Positions 1-5,626 of a stretch of DNA of 5,796 nucleotides are shown in pieces. Both the position numbers and the translations under genes were made by a program. Below the pieces are notes generated by a model. It was not told the DNA's origin. It searched no databases and worked only from the letters and a program-made list of their open reading frames with translations. The DNA is taken from positions 1 to 5,796 of the forward strand of contig JAGWPI010000186.1 of NCBI GenBank assembly GCA_028877005.1, given 5' to 3'. This stretch comes from Bacteroidota bacterium (GTDB lineage Bacteria > Bacteroidota > Bacteroidia > Chitinophagales > Chitinophagaceae). How positions within the stretch are numbered: the stretch's first letter is position 1; each line of letters begins with the position of its first letter.

Positions 1-351
1 GCAGTTTTTGCCGTTTTGTGTATCAACGCCAATTTATATATTGAACAGCAAGTGCCCCCGGTTAATATGTTAACTGAGGCCGGAATAAACATAACCATTG
101 GAACAGATAGCTTAGCCAGTAATTATACCCTTAGTGTGTTGGATGAGTTAATTCAACTCAATCAATATTTTCCCCATATTCCCCTATCACATTTGTTACA
201 ATGGGCAACATATAATGGCGCAAAAGCTTTGGGTATGGATAATTTATTGGGTTCTTTTACGCCCAATTATCAACCGGGCATTTTACAATTAACAGGCATA
301 AATGTGTTACATAATCAATTACATAAAGCGCAGGTAAAAAGGCTTCTATAA
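1..351 (+). CDS. Amidohydrolase (metal-dependent, cyclic deaminase/chlorohydrolase-like), C-terminal part
   Basis: This is the 3' end of a gene that begins outside the window; frame 1 is open from base 1, so no start codon should be assigned here. About 116 residues are visible. They contain an NANLYIE segment followed by GTDSLASN. The Asp of GTDS (codon 106-108) is the conserved metal-ligand Asp of the amidohydrolase superfamily, and the LSVLDEL and WATYNGAKALGM segments after it are typical of the SsnA/MtaD/TrzN-like branch. These enzymes hydrolyse C-N or similar bonds (deamination, dechlorination) on cyclic substrates in the cytoplasm. The substrate cannot be told from this fragment. Related proteins as I remember them usually read CPNAN where this one reads CINAN, a substitution near the metal site. 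The gene converges on recO with a 15-nt gap. The family is clear; the exact function is unknown. Confidence 0.85.
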   Translation, partial: AVFAVLCINANLYIEQQVPPVNMLTEAGINITIGTDSLASNYTLSVLDELIQLNQYFPHIPLSHLLQWATYNGAKALGMDNLLGSFTPNYQPGILQLTGINVLHNQLHKAQVKRLL

Positions 352-376
352 TTTTGCTTATATGGCTTAAGCAGAA
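352..376. terminator. Candidate hairpin between convergent gene ends
   Basis: The arms 352-360 and 368-376 pair over 9 bp, including one G-U pair, around a 7-nt loop. The hairpin lies exactly between the stop of the amidohydrolase gene and the stop of recO and overlaps the last recO codons. A hairpin here could end transcription from both sides. No good U-tract follows on either strand, so this is a weak call. Confidence 0.3.
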
Positions 377-1113
377 AGTATTTCTTGCAAAATATCCAAA
401 CTTTTTAGTTTGCCAAAGCCCGGTATATGTAGGCTTAAATATAGCTGTAATGCATGTAAAATAATTCTTCTTGTATTTTTATTTAAGGCAATTGTTCCAA
501 TACTGCTTATTTGTTCCGGGGGTATTTGCAATAAAAGTGCTGTGGCTTTGGCCGATTCATTTTCCATTAGGTAAACATGATTGGGCTGTTCTGCTACATA
601 AAATCCTTCTTGCAAATCGAGCCAAGGTGTAACCGAAGTATATTGCCCTTGTATTTGAAAACCCAATGTGGCAGCTGTTTGTAGGGTAAAATAAATAGGT
701 AAGTTGGCAATGGTGGCAGCATCGCCTGTATCTGTTAATTGTAAGGCAGACTCCGTTAAATAGAATAATTCTGTATGTGCTTCCGGTTGTTGCAAACTGT
801 GCTGCAAAAGTTCAACAATGTATAATGTAACGGTATGCCTTTTTACATCAGTTAGTACATTTTTATAAATGTAATTCCAGTCAAAGGCTTTTATAAATTG
901 TAATTGTTTTTGTTGTTGATGGTATACCTCTAAGGCCAATATGGCGCCGGGTTCAAAGTAAATGGCCTGTGCAGGTTTGCGGCGCTTACTTTGGTGTACA
1001 CCTTTTACTATATAACTCTGTATGCCAAATAATTCCGTATATATCTGGGTTATAATGCTGGTTTCACCATAACGGGTGGTTCTTAATACAATGCCATTAG
1101 TGGTAAATACCAT
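367..1113 (-). CDS. recO: DNA repair protein RecO
   Basis: RecO is the mediator of the RecFOR pathway. It binds SSB-coated single-stranded DNA with RecR, helps load RecA at gaps, and can anneal complementary strands. The product has 248 residues, normal for the family. The N-terminal OB-fold (about 1-80) carries the typical pattern GIVLRTTRYGETS (7-19), then YTELFG (25-30) and SYIVKGV (33-39). A helical C-terminal domain follows and ends in LHIPGFGKLKSLDILQEIL, a tail I recognise from Bacteroidota RecO proteins. The sequence contains no cysteine, so the zinc finger present in some RecO proteins is absent. The ATG at 1113 gives the expected N-terminus, with no clear Shine-Dalgarno before it. 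It lies 71 nt downstream of pheS on the same strand and no convincing promoter is visible in the gap, so co-transcription with pheS is likely. Confidence 0.93.
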   Translation of the reverse strand: MVFTTNGIVLRTTRYGETSIITQIYTELFGIQSYIVKGVHQSKRRKPAQAIYFEPGAILALEVYHQQQKQLQFIKAFDWNYIYKNVLTDVKRHTVTLYIVELLQHSLQQPEAHTELFYLTESALQLTDTGDAATIANLPIYFTLQTAATLGFQIQGQYTSVTPWLDLQEGFYVAEQPNHVYLMENESAKATALLLQIPPEQISSIGTIALNKNTRRIILHALQLYLSLHIPGFGKLKSLDILQEILSA

Positions 1114-1184
1114 AAACTAGCTGCTACTATAGGTTAATAATGATGAATAATTAAATAGGCCCCACAAAGCAGGCGGCATTTTAT

Positions 1185-2213
1185 TTATAAAGCAGCCGTA
1201 AACTGTTGCAGAAACCGAACATCATTTTGAGAGTATAAGCGTAAATCATTTACCCTGTATTTTAACTGGCAAATGCGTTCAATACCCATACCAAAAGCAA
1301 AGCCGGTATATTTGTTGGGGTCAATTTGAAAGTTTTCTAACACTTTAGGATGTACCATTCCACTGCCCAATATTTCTACCCATCCGGTATGTTTACAAAC
1401 GGTGCAGCCTTTACCGCCACATATTAGGCAGCTAATATCCATTTCTGCACTTGGTTCTGTAAAGGGAAAGTATGAGGGCCGAAAGCGAACTTTGGTGTCT
1501 TTGCCAAACATTTCTTGAACAAAATAGTATAGAGTTTGCTTTAAATCGGCAAAACTTACATTTTCATCAACATATAATCCTTCTACCTGATGAAAGAAGC
1601 AATGTGCACGTGCACTAATGGTTTCGTTGCGGTATACACGACCCGGACAAATAACCCGAATAGGCGGTTTTTGTTGTTCCATTACCCTTGCTTGTACGCT
1701 ACTGGTATGGGTTCTTAATAACCATGCCGGATTTTGATGAATATAAAAAGTATCCTGCATATCGCGGGCCGGATGGTCTTCCGGTAAATTCATGGCGCCA
1801 AAGTTGTGCCAATCGTCTTCAATTTCTGGGCCTTCTGCAACAGCAAATCCCAAACGTTGAAAAATAGTGATAATTTGATGGCGTACAACACTTAGCGGGT
1901 GTAATGTGCCTATTGGTAGGGAATTGCCCGGTAAACTCCAGTCGGTATTGCCTATAGTAGCTGAAGCTGTATTACTAAGCAAAGCAAAAGATTGGAATCT
2001 TTCTTCAACCAACAATTTAAACTCATTCAATAATTGGCCTGCAGCTCGCTTTTGTTCGGCTGGCACCTGCTTCATTTCACCCATTAAATTTTTTACCAAA
2101 CCTTTGGTTCCCAAATATTTAATGCGAAATGCTTCTACATCTTCAGCATTTTGAGGGGTAAACCCTAGTATTTCTTTTTTGTAGTTTTCTAATTTTGCCG
2201 CTAATTGTTCCAT
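1185..2213 (-). CDS. pheS: Phenylalanine--tRNA ligase, alpha subunit
   Basis: This is the catalytic subunit of the cytoplasmic alpha2-beta2 PheRS, which attaches phenylalanine to tRNA-Phe using ATP. From the ATG at 2213 the protein has 342 residues, the usual length. Residues 1-85 form the tRNA-binding helical arm, with KYLGTKGLVKNLM at 32-44. The class II core follows: motif 1 around 105-123 (HPLSVVRHQI), RTHTSSVQ at 167-174, motif 2 with RVYRNE (192-197) and FHQVEG (207-212), the Phe pocket FTEPSAEMD (251-259), and motif 3 GFAFGMGIER (304-313). Cys262, Cys265, Cys270 and Cys273 form the four-Cys group found in many bacterial PheS proteins. An in-frame ATG at 2240 would add nine residues (MLSFLYLRQ). 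I prefer 2213 because MEQL...YKKEI is the usual start. The gene for the beta subunit (pheT) is not adjacent, which is common in this phylum. Confidence 0.96.
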   Translation of the reverse strand: MEQLAAKLENYKKEILGFTPQNAEDVEAFRIKYLGTKGLVKNLMGEMKQVPAEQKRAAGQLLNEFKLLVEERFQSFALLSNTASATIGNTDWSLPGNSLPIGTLHPLSVVRHQIITIFQRLGFAVAEGPEIEDDWHNFGAMNLPEDHPARDMQDTFYIHQNPAWLLRTHTSSVQARVMEQQKPPIRVICPGRVYRNETISARAHCFFHQVEGLYVDENVSFADLKQTLYYFVQEMFGKDTKVRFRPSYFPFTEPSAEMDISCLICGGKGCTVCKHTGWVEILGSGMVHPKVLENFQIDPNKYTGFAFGMGIERICQLKYRVNDLRLYSQNDVRFLQQFTAAL

Positions 2214-2273
2214 TTGGCGAAGATAAAGAAATGAAAGCATCTGCTATAGGGGCAACAGTAGGATTTTTACCAC

Positions 2274-2305
2274 CAAAATAAACCGTTATTTTCAAAAAAT
2301 AGCAA
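2274..2305 (-). promoter_or_regulatory. Possible pheS promoter
   Basis: On the minus strand, TTG (2305-2303) is followed after 21 nt by TTATTTTG (2281-2274). This matches the Bacteroidota -33/-7 pattern TTG...TAnnTTTG with one mismatch in the -7 box. It would give a leader of roughly 50 nt before the ATG at 2213. The region is AT-rich, so a chance match is possible. Confidence 0.3.
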
Positions 2306-2322
2306 TCAACTGCTTAAATACC

Positions 2323-2330
2323 TACATTTG
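2323..2330 (+). promoter_or_regulatory. Possible -7 box of the DUF4290 gene promoter
   Basis: TACATTTG is an exact match to the Bacteroidota -7 consensus TAnnTTTG. It lies in the divergent gap with pheS, 21 nt before the preferred ATG at 2352. No TTG -33 box is seen at the right distance. If the box is real, transcription would start near 2335-2340, which argues against the TTG start at 2328 and favours 2352. Confidence 0.35.
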
Positions 2331-2351
2331 CCTTTGATGAATGTAGATAAC

Positions 2352-3101
2352 ATGGAATACAACACCGCAAGAAGCTTATTAAGTATGCGGGAATATGGAA
2401 GGCATATTCACAAAATGGTTGAGTATGTAATGACCATAGAAGACCGCCAAAAGCGCAATGAACAAGCAAAAGCTGTTATAGAATTGATGGGCTTTTTAAA
2501 CCCGCATTTACGCAATGTAGAAGATTTTAGACACATGCTTTGGGATCACTTATTTTTTATCAGTGATTTTAAATTAGATGTGGATAGCCCTTATCCTATA
2601 CCTCAAAAAGAAACATATAAAGCTAAATCAGACCCTTTACCTTATCCTAAACACAAACCCAAATATTCGCATTTAGGTAAGAATTTAGAAGTGGTAATTG
2701 ATAAAGCATTGAAAGAAGAAAATCCGGAAAAAAAGGCCGGTTTTGCCAATGCCATTGCTTATTATATGAAGTTGGCCTATAGCAACTGGCACAAAGAATT
2801 GGTGCATGATGATGCTATACGAAGTGAATTGGATAGCATTACCGGTGGTGCATTAGAGTTTAGTAACACACCTTATATTAAACATCGCAATCAAAATTTT
2901 GAACGCGATGATTATGCCCGTACAAGTAATAATGGGCGTAGACAACAAAACTTCAGTAACAGAAATAATAATAATCAACGCAATAATAATAACGGTAACA
3001 GAAATGGCGGTAATGCCGCAAATCGCAATAGTAATCAACGCGATAACCGTAATGCCGGACAACGCGATACCCGTACCAATAACTTTAAAAAAAGATATTG
3101 A
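2352..3101 (+). CDS. DUF4290 family protein with Asn/Arg-rich C-terminal tail
   Basis: This is a conserved protein of unknown function found in Bacteroidota. From the ATG at 2352 it has 249 residues. The DUF4290 domain covers about 1-180, starting MEYNTARSLL. Its hallmarks are EYGRHIHKMVEY (14-25), NPHLRNVEDFRHMLWDHLFFISDFKLDVDSPYP (50-82) and an ANAIAYYMKLAYSNWH helix (132-147). There is no signal peptide or membrane segment, so it is probably cytoplasmic. Residues 193-249 are a disordered, basic tail with 22 Asn and 11 Arg in 57 residues, which could contact RNA or another polyanion; that is inference. Upstream in-frame starts exist at 2337 (ATG) and 2328 (TTG), but MEYNT is the family's usual first sequence and 2328 falls inside a promoter-like box. 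From memory, the gene is often next to murA in this phylum, as here. No biochemical role can be assigned. Confidence 0.88.
   Translation: MEYNTARSLLSMREYGRHIHKMVEYVMTIEDRQKRNEQAKAVIELMGFLNPHLRNVEDFRHMLWDHLFFISDFKLDVDSPYPIPQKETYKAKSDPLPYPKHKPKYSHLGKNLEVVIDKALKEENPEKKAGFANAIAYYMKLAYSNWHKELVHDDAIRSELDSITGGALEFSNTPYIKHRNQNFERDDYARTSNNGRRQQNFSNRNNNNQRNNNNGNRNGGNAANRNSNQRDNRNAGQRDTRTNNFKKRY
2964..2993 (+). repeat. In-frame AAT/AAC trinucleotide repeat encoding Asn runs
   Basis: Four AAT units (2964-2975) encode Asn205-208. After CAA CGC, three more AAT units and one AAC (2982-2993) encode Asn211-214. The repeat lies in the low-complexity tail of the DUF4290 protein. Slippage by whole units would change tail length without breaking the frame. 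Confidence 0.75.
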
Positions 3102-3137
3102 TACCTTATTCTGCCAATTATTAAAAATATTTCATGC

Positions 3138-3166
3138 AAAGAGAGCTGTCTATGATAGCTCTCTTT
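3138..3166 (+). terminator. Rho-independent terminator after the DUF4290 gene
   Basis: Arms 3138-3150 and 3154-3166 pair over 13 bp, with one G-U pair, around a 3-nt loop; the core is AAAGAGAGCT against AGCTCTCTTT. The U-rich stretch TTTAATTTT (3164-3172) follows. The hairpin starts 36 nt after the DUF4290 stop and ends 32 nt before the murA ATG, so it should separate the two transcripts at least partly. Confidence 0.8.
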
Positions 3167-3173
3167 AATTTTG
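3166..3173 (+). promoter_or_regulatory. Possible -7 box of the murA promoter
   Basis: TAATTTTG is an exact match to TAnnTTTG, 25 nt before the murA ATG. It overlaps the last base of the terminator stem and its U-tract. There is no TTG at the expected -33 distance; the nearest candidate is CTG at 3146-3148 with a 17-nt spacer. U-tracts resemble this consensus by chance, so confidence is limited. Confidence 0.35.
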
Positions 3174-3198
3174 AGCCATTATTTTAAAACAATTGTTT

Positions 3199-4506
3199 AT
3201 GCACGCATTTGAAGTGATAGGGGGTAAAAAATTACAGGGCGAAATTGTACCGCAAGGTGCTAAAAATGAGGCACTTCAAATTTTAGCTGCCGTTTTGCTT
3301 ACACCAGAAACAGTTACCATTCATAATATTCCGGATATTGTTGATGTAAATATTTTAATTGATTTACTGGCCGATATGGGTGTAACGGTACAGCGCTTGG
3401 GTAGGCATAGCTGTAGTTTTACAGCATCAAATGTAAATACTGATTATCTTTCATCTGAAGCATTCAGAAACAAAGGCAGTAAATTACGAGGCAGTGTTAT
3501 GTTGGCCGGTGCTATGTTGGGGCGTTACAAAAAAGCCTATTTGCCCAAACCCGGTGGCGATAAAATTGGCAGAAGAAGGTTAGATACCCACATTATTGGT
3601 TTTGAAAAATTAGGTGCCAGTTATGTATATGAAGAAAAATTAGCTTGTTTTAAACTTTCCGCTACAGCATTACAAGGCGCTTTTATGTTATTAGATGAAC
3701 CTTCGGTTACCGGTACTGCTAATATTATTATGGCAGCAGTATTAGCAGAGGGCACTACTTCTATTTATAATGCAGCTTGCGAACCCTACATTCAACAACT
3801 CTGTAAAATGTTGAATAGAATGGGTGCCCGTATTACGGGTATTGGCAGTAATTTATTACAAATAGAAGGAGTAGACACTTTAAGTGGAACAGAACATACC
3901 CTATTGCCCGATATGATTGAAGTGGGCAGTTTTATTGGCTTGGCAGCTATGACGCAAAGTAATATTACCATAAAAGGTGCCGGAGTTCAACACTTGGGTA
4001 TTATACCTGAAAAATTTCAGCAGTTGGGTATTCATTTGGAAATAAATGGTGATGACATTATTATTCCTGAGCAAGAAATATATGAAATTCAAACTTATTT
4101 AGATGGGGGTATTCTTACTATTTATGATCATCCTTGGCCCGGATTTACCCCTGATTTACTTAGCATTGTATTGGTAGTGGCTATCCAAGCAAGGGGTAGT
4201 GTACTGGTTCACCAAAAAATGTTTGAGAGTCGTTTGTTTTTTGTAGATAAATTAATTGATATGGGCGCACAAATTATACTATGCGATCCACACCGGGCTA
4301 CAGTTATTGGTTTGGCAAGAAAAAATAAATTAAAAGGTATTACCATGAGTAGTCCTGATATTAGAGCCGGACAAGCTTTGTTAATTGCAGCACTGAGTGC
4401 AGAAGGTACCAGCATTATCCAAAATATTGAACAAATAGACCGTGGTTATCAATATATTGATGAACGTTTAAGGCATATTGGTGCCCAAATTAAAAGAATA
4501 GATTAA
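3199..4506 (+). CDS. murA: UDP-N-acetylglucosamine 1-carboxyvinyltransferase (MurA)
   Basis: MurA transfers the enolpyruvyl group of phosphoenolpyruvate to UDP-GlcNAc, the first committed cytoplasmic step of peptidoglycan synthesis. The product has 435 residues, slightly longer than E. coli MurA. It shows the two-lobed EPSP-synthase fold signatures: GAKNEAL with Lys22-Asn23, KLRGS with Arg97 (E. coli Arg91), PGGDKIGRRRLDTH (118-131), LPDMIEVG (236-243), GFTPD with Asp319 (E. coli Asp305), SPDIRAG with Asp387 and Arg389, and IDRGY with Arg415 (E. coli Arg397). The notable residue is Asp121 (codon 3559-3561), which replaces the catalytic and fosfomycin-target Cys115 of E. coli. MurA proteins with Asp here are active but insensitive to fosfomycin in other bacteria, and the change is common in Bacteroidota. 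I chose the ATG at 3199; an in-frame TTG at 3193 would add only two residues. No second murA copy is visible in this window. Confidence 0.96.
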   Translation: MHAFEVIGGKKLQGEIVPQGAKNEALQILAAVLLTPETVTIHNIPDIVDVNILIDLLADMGVTVQRLGRHSCSFTASNVNTDYLSSEAFRNKGSKLRGSVMLAGAMLGRYKKAYLPKPGGDKIGRRRLDTHIIGFEKLGASYVYEEKLACFKLSATALQGAFMLLDEPSVTGTANIIMAAVLAEGTTSIYNAACEPYIQQLCKMLNRMGARITGIGSNLLQIEGVDTLSGTEHTLLPDMIEVGSFIGLAAMTQSNITIKGAGVQHLGIIPEKFQQLGIHLEINGDDIIIPEQEIYEIQTYLDGGILTIYDHPWPGFTPDLLSIVLVVAIQARGSVLVHQKMFESRLFFVDKLIDMGAQIILCDPHRATVIGLARKNKLKGITMSSPDIRAGQALLIAALSAEGTSIIQNIEQIDRGYQYIDERLRHIGAQIKRID

Positions 4507-4571
4507 GCTCTTTAAGCATATACTTGCTTTATAAACTGTTGGTAATATTCTATGTGTTTTAATGAATAATC

Positions 4572-4586
4572 AAACTAATTTAGTTT
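4572..4586. promoter_or_regulatory. 15-bp palindrome, possible operator
   Basis: AAACTAATTTAGTTT has 7-bp perfect arms around a single central base. The 1-nt centre rules out a full RNA hairpin, which points to a DNA site for a dimeric regulator if it is functional. It lies 203 nt before the SDR start and 66 nt after murA. The regulator is unknown, and AT-rich palindromes can arise by chance. Confidence 0.35.
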
Positions 4587-4630
4587 TATGTAATTTGTGT
4601 GGTAGCTATTACTTCTGCCATGGCTGTGTG

Positions 4631-4664
4631 TTAGCATAAGCCTGAATTGATAAGGCATTGTTAA
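4631..4664 (+). terminator. Candidate terminator after murA
   Basis: Arms 4631-4643 and 4652-4664 form an imperfect stem: six outer pairs including one G-U, a bulge and a mismatch, then four inner pairs of GCCT with AGGC, closing an 8-nt loop. A U-rich stretch follows (4665-4680, TTTAATTTATTTTTT). It could end the murA transcript about 125 nt after its stop. The stem is imperfect, so this is tentative. Confidence 0.38.
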
Positions 4665-4748
4665 CTTTAATTTATTTTTTCATCTATTCTTTTTTTACCT
4701 CACTAATTCTTTATAACTTACCATCTTACACGGCTTAATTATAGTTGG

Positions 4749-4765
4749 ATTGTATTACATACAAT
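4749..4765. promoter_or_regulatory. 17-bp palindrome, probable operator for the SDR-glucosidase operon
   Basis: ATTGTATTACATACAAT has perfect 7-bp arms (ATTGTAT and ATACAAT) around a TAC centre, and ends 23 nt before the SDR ATG. The TTGT...ACAA shape resembles sites bound by GntR-type regulators, but that link is inference. Just upstream, TATAGTTG (4740-4747) matches the -7 pattern TAnnTTTG with one mismatch. A regulator bound here would cover the transcription start. Confidence 0.45.
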
Positions 4766-4788
4766 GTAGTGTAAAAATGTAAAAATAT

Positions 4789-5598
4789 ATGGAAAAAAAA
4801 TTACTCAATCAGGTGGCTGTTATTACAGGTGCCAATAGTGGTATAGGTGCAGGTGTAGCGGCAGCTTTAGCCGGTGCCGGGGCAACAGTAGTTATTAATT
4901 ACCCTTTTCCTGCATTGCAATCGGCTGCGGAATCAGTGTTAAAAAATATTACCGATCAGGGGGGAAAGGGTATGGTATTTTGTTGCGATGTAAGTAAAGA
5001 AACAGAAGTGCAGAAAATGTTTGCCCAAGTTGTTCAGCAGTACGGCACCGTTGATATTTTGGTAAACAATGCCGGCATACAAAAAGATGCCCCATTTGAA
5101 GAAATGACTTTAGAACAATGGAACGCAGTATTAGGTATTAATTTAACCGGACAGTTTTTATGCGCTCGTGAAGCTATTCGCGAATTTTTACGCCGTGGAA
5201 TTGATACCTCAAAAAGTAAAGCAGCAGGAAAAATTATTTGTATGAGTAGCGTGCATGAGGTAATACCATGGGCCGGACATGCTAATTATGCTACCAGTAA
5301 AGGGGGTATAATGATGCTGATGAAAAGTATTGCACAGGAGTTTGCTCCCAAAAAAATACGTATAAACAGTATTTGTCCGGGTGCCATACAAACACCTATT
5401 AACCGGTCAGCTTGGGATACACCGGAAGCCTTACAGAAATTATTAACACTTATTCCATACCAGCGCATTGGCGAACCCGATGATATTGGTAAAGCAGCAG
5501 TTTGGCTGGCTAGCGATGATAGTGATTATGTTACCGGCACTTCATTATTTGTAGATGGTGGAATGACGTTATATCCTGGTTTTTCTACCAATGGATAA
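4789..5598 (+). CDS. SDR family oxidoreductase, glucose 1-dehydrogenase-like
   Basis: This is a cytoplasmic NAD(P)-dependent short-chain dehydrogenase of 269 residues. The classical SDR pattern is complete: TGANSGIG (13-20) binds the cofactor, Asp67 contacts adenine, NNAG is at 93-96, and the catalytic tetrad is Asn118, Ser154, Tyr167 and Lys171. The SSVHEVIPW stretch (153-161), PGAIQTPIN (197-205) and the C-terminus VTGTSLFVDGGMTLYPGF closely resemble Bacillus glucose 1-dehydrogenase, including His156 at the position of its substrate-pocket His. The likely reaction is oxidation of glucose or a related sugar to the lactone, though substrate assignments within SDRs are unreliable. It differs from the Bacillus enzyme by about eight extra residues before the catalytic Ser and by Pro-Phe-Pro (39-41) where the Bacillus enzyme has Arg-Ser-Lys. 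The ATG at 4789 is followed by a run of eight A. The glucosidase gene starts 28 nt downstream, so the two are probably one operon. Confidence 0.88.
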   Translation: MEKKLLNQVAVITGANSGIGAGVAAALAGAGATVVINYPFPALQSAAESVLKNITDQGGKGMVFCCDVSKETEVQKMFAQVVQQYGTVDILVNNAGIQKDAPFEEMTLEQWNAVLGINLTGQFLCAREAIREFLRRGIDTSKSKAAGKIICMSSVHEVIPWAGHANYATSKGGIMMLMKSIAQEFAPKKIRINSICPGAIQTPINRSAWDTPEALQKLLTLIPYQRIGEPDDIGKAAVWLASDDSDYVTGTSLFVDGGMTLYPGFSTNG

Positions 5599-5626
5599 TT
5601 TTTTTTGCTAACCTGAAATATGTGAC

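Larger units (their letters stand above)
4507..4788. other. AT-rich intergenic region between murA and the SDR gene
   Basis: This 282-nt gap has no supported ORF. It holds two clean palindromes (4572-4586 and 4749-4765), a candidate terminator hairpin (4631-4664), and a long T-rich run around 4665-4696. A 5-bp hairpin at 4514-4529 just after murA is too weak to call. The length and palindromes suggest that the downstream SDR-glucosidase pair has its own regulated promoter. Confidence 0.6.

Noticed and set aside
1114..1184. Possible terminator or promoter between pheS and recO
   Set aside because: Only a few scattered GC pairs can form, no U-tract follows, and no TAnnTTTG box is present on the minus strand.
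1465..1467. PheS has GSGMVHP where some homologs have GCGMVHP
   Set aside because: The position varies in the family (Bacillus has Ala), so the Ser is not a defect. The coordinates given are approximate for the region.
1906..2154. Open frame of 82 codons on the plus strand
   Set aside because: It lies wholly inside pheS on the opposite strand, and the protein resembles no known family; pheS is certain here.
2214..2240. Nine-residue N-terminal extension of PheS from the ATG at 2240
   Set aside because: The family normally begins at the MEQL-like segment, and the upstream ATG has no better ribosome binding context.
2853..3062. Open frame of 69 codons on the minus strand, rich in Ile and Val, that could be taken for a membrane protein
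   Set aside because: It is the antisense of the Asn-rich tail; ATT and GTT codons arise from AAT and AAC. There is no independent support.
2899..3168. Open frame of 89 codons on the plus strand, in another frame of the DUF4290 gene
   Set aside because: It comes from the low-complexity AAT/AAC tail, which is poor in stop codons in all frames. The Met/Ile/Val-rich product looks like a by-product, and it ends in the terminator.
3901..4092. Minus-strand open frame within murA; a second one lies at 4209-4415
   Set aside because: Both are antisense to a well-conserved gene and show no family signature.
5209..5468. Two overlapping minus-strand open frames within the SDR gene
   Set aside because: Both are antisense to conserved SDR motifs and have no recognisable product.
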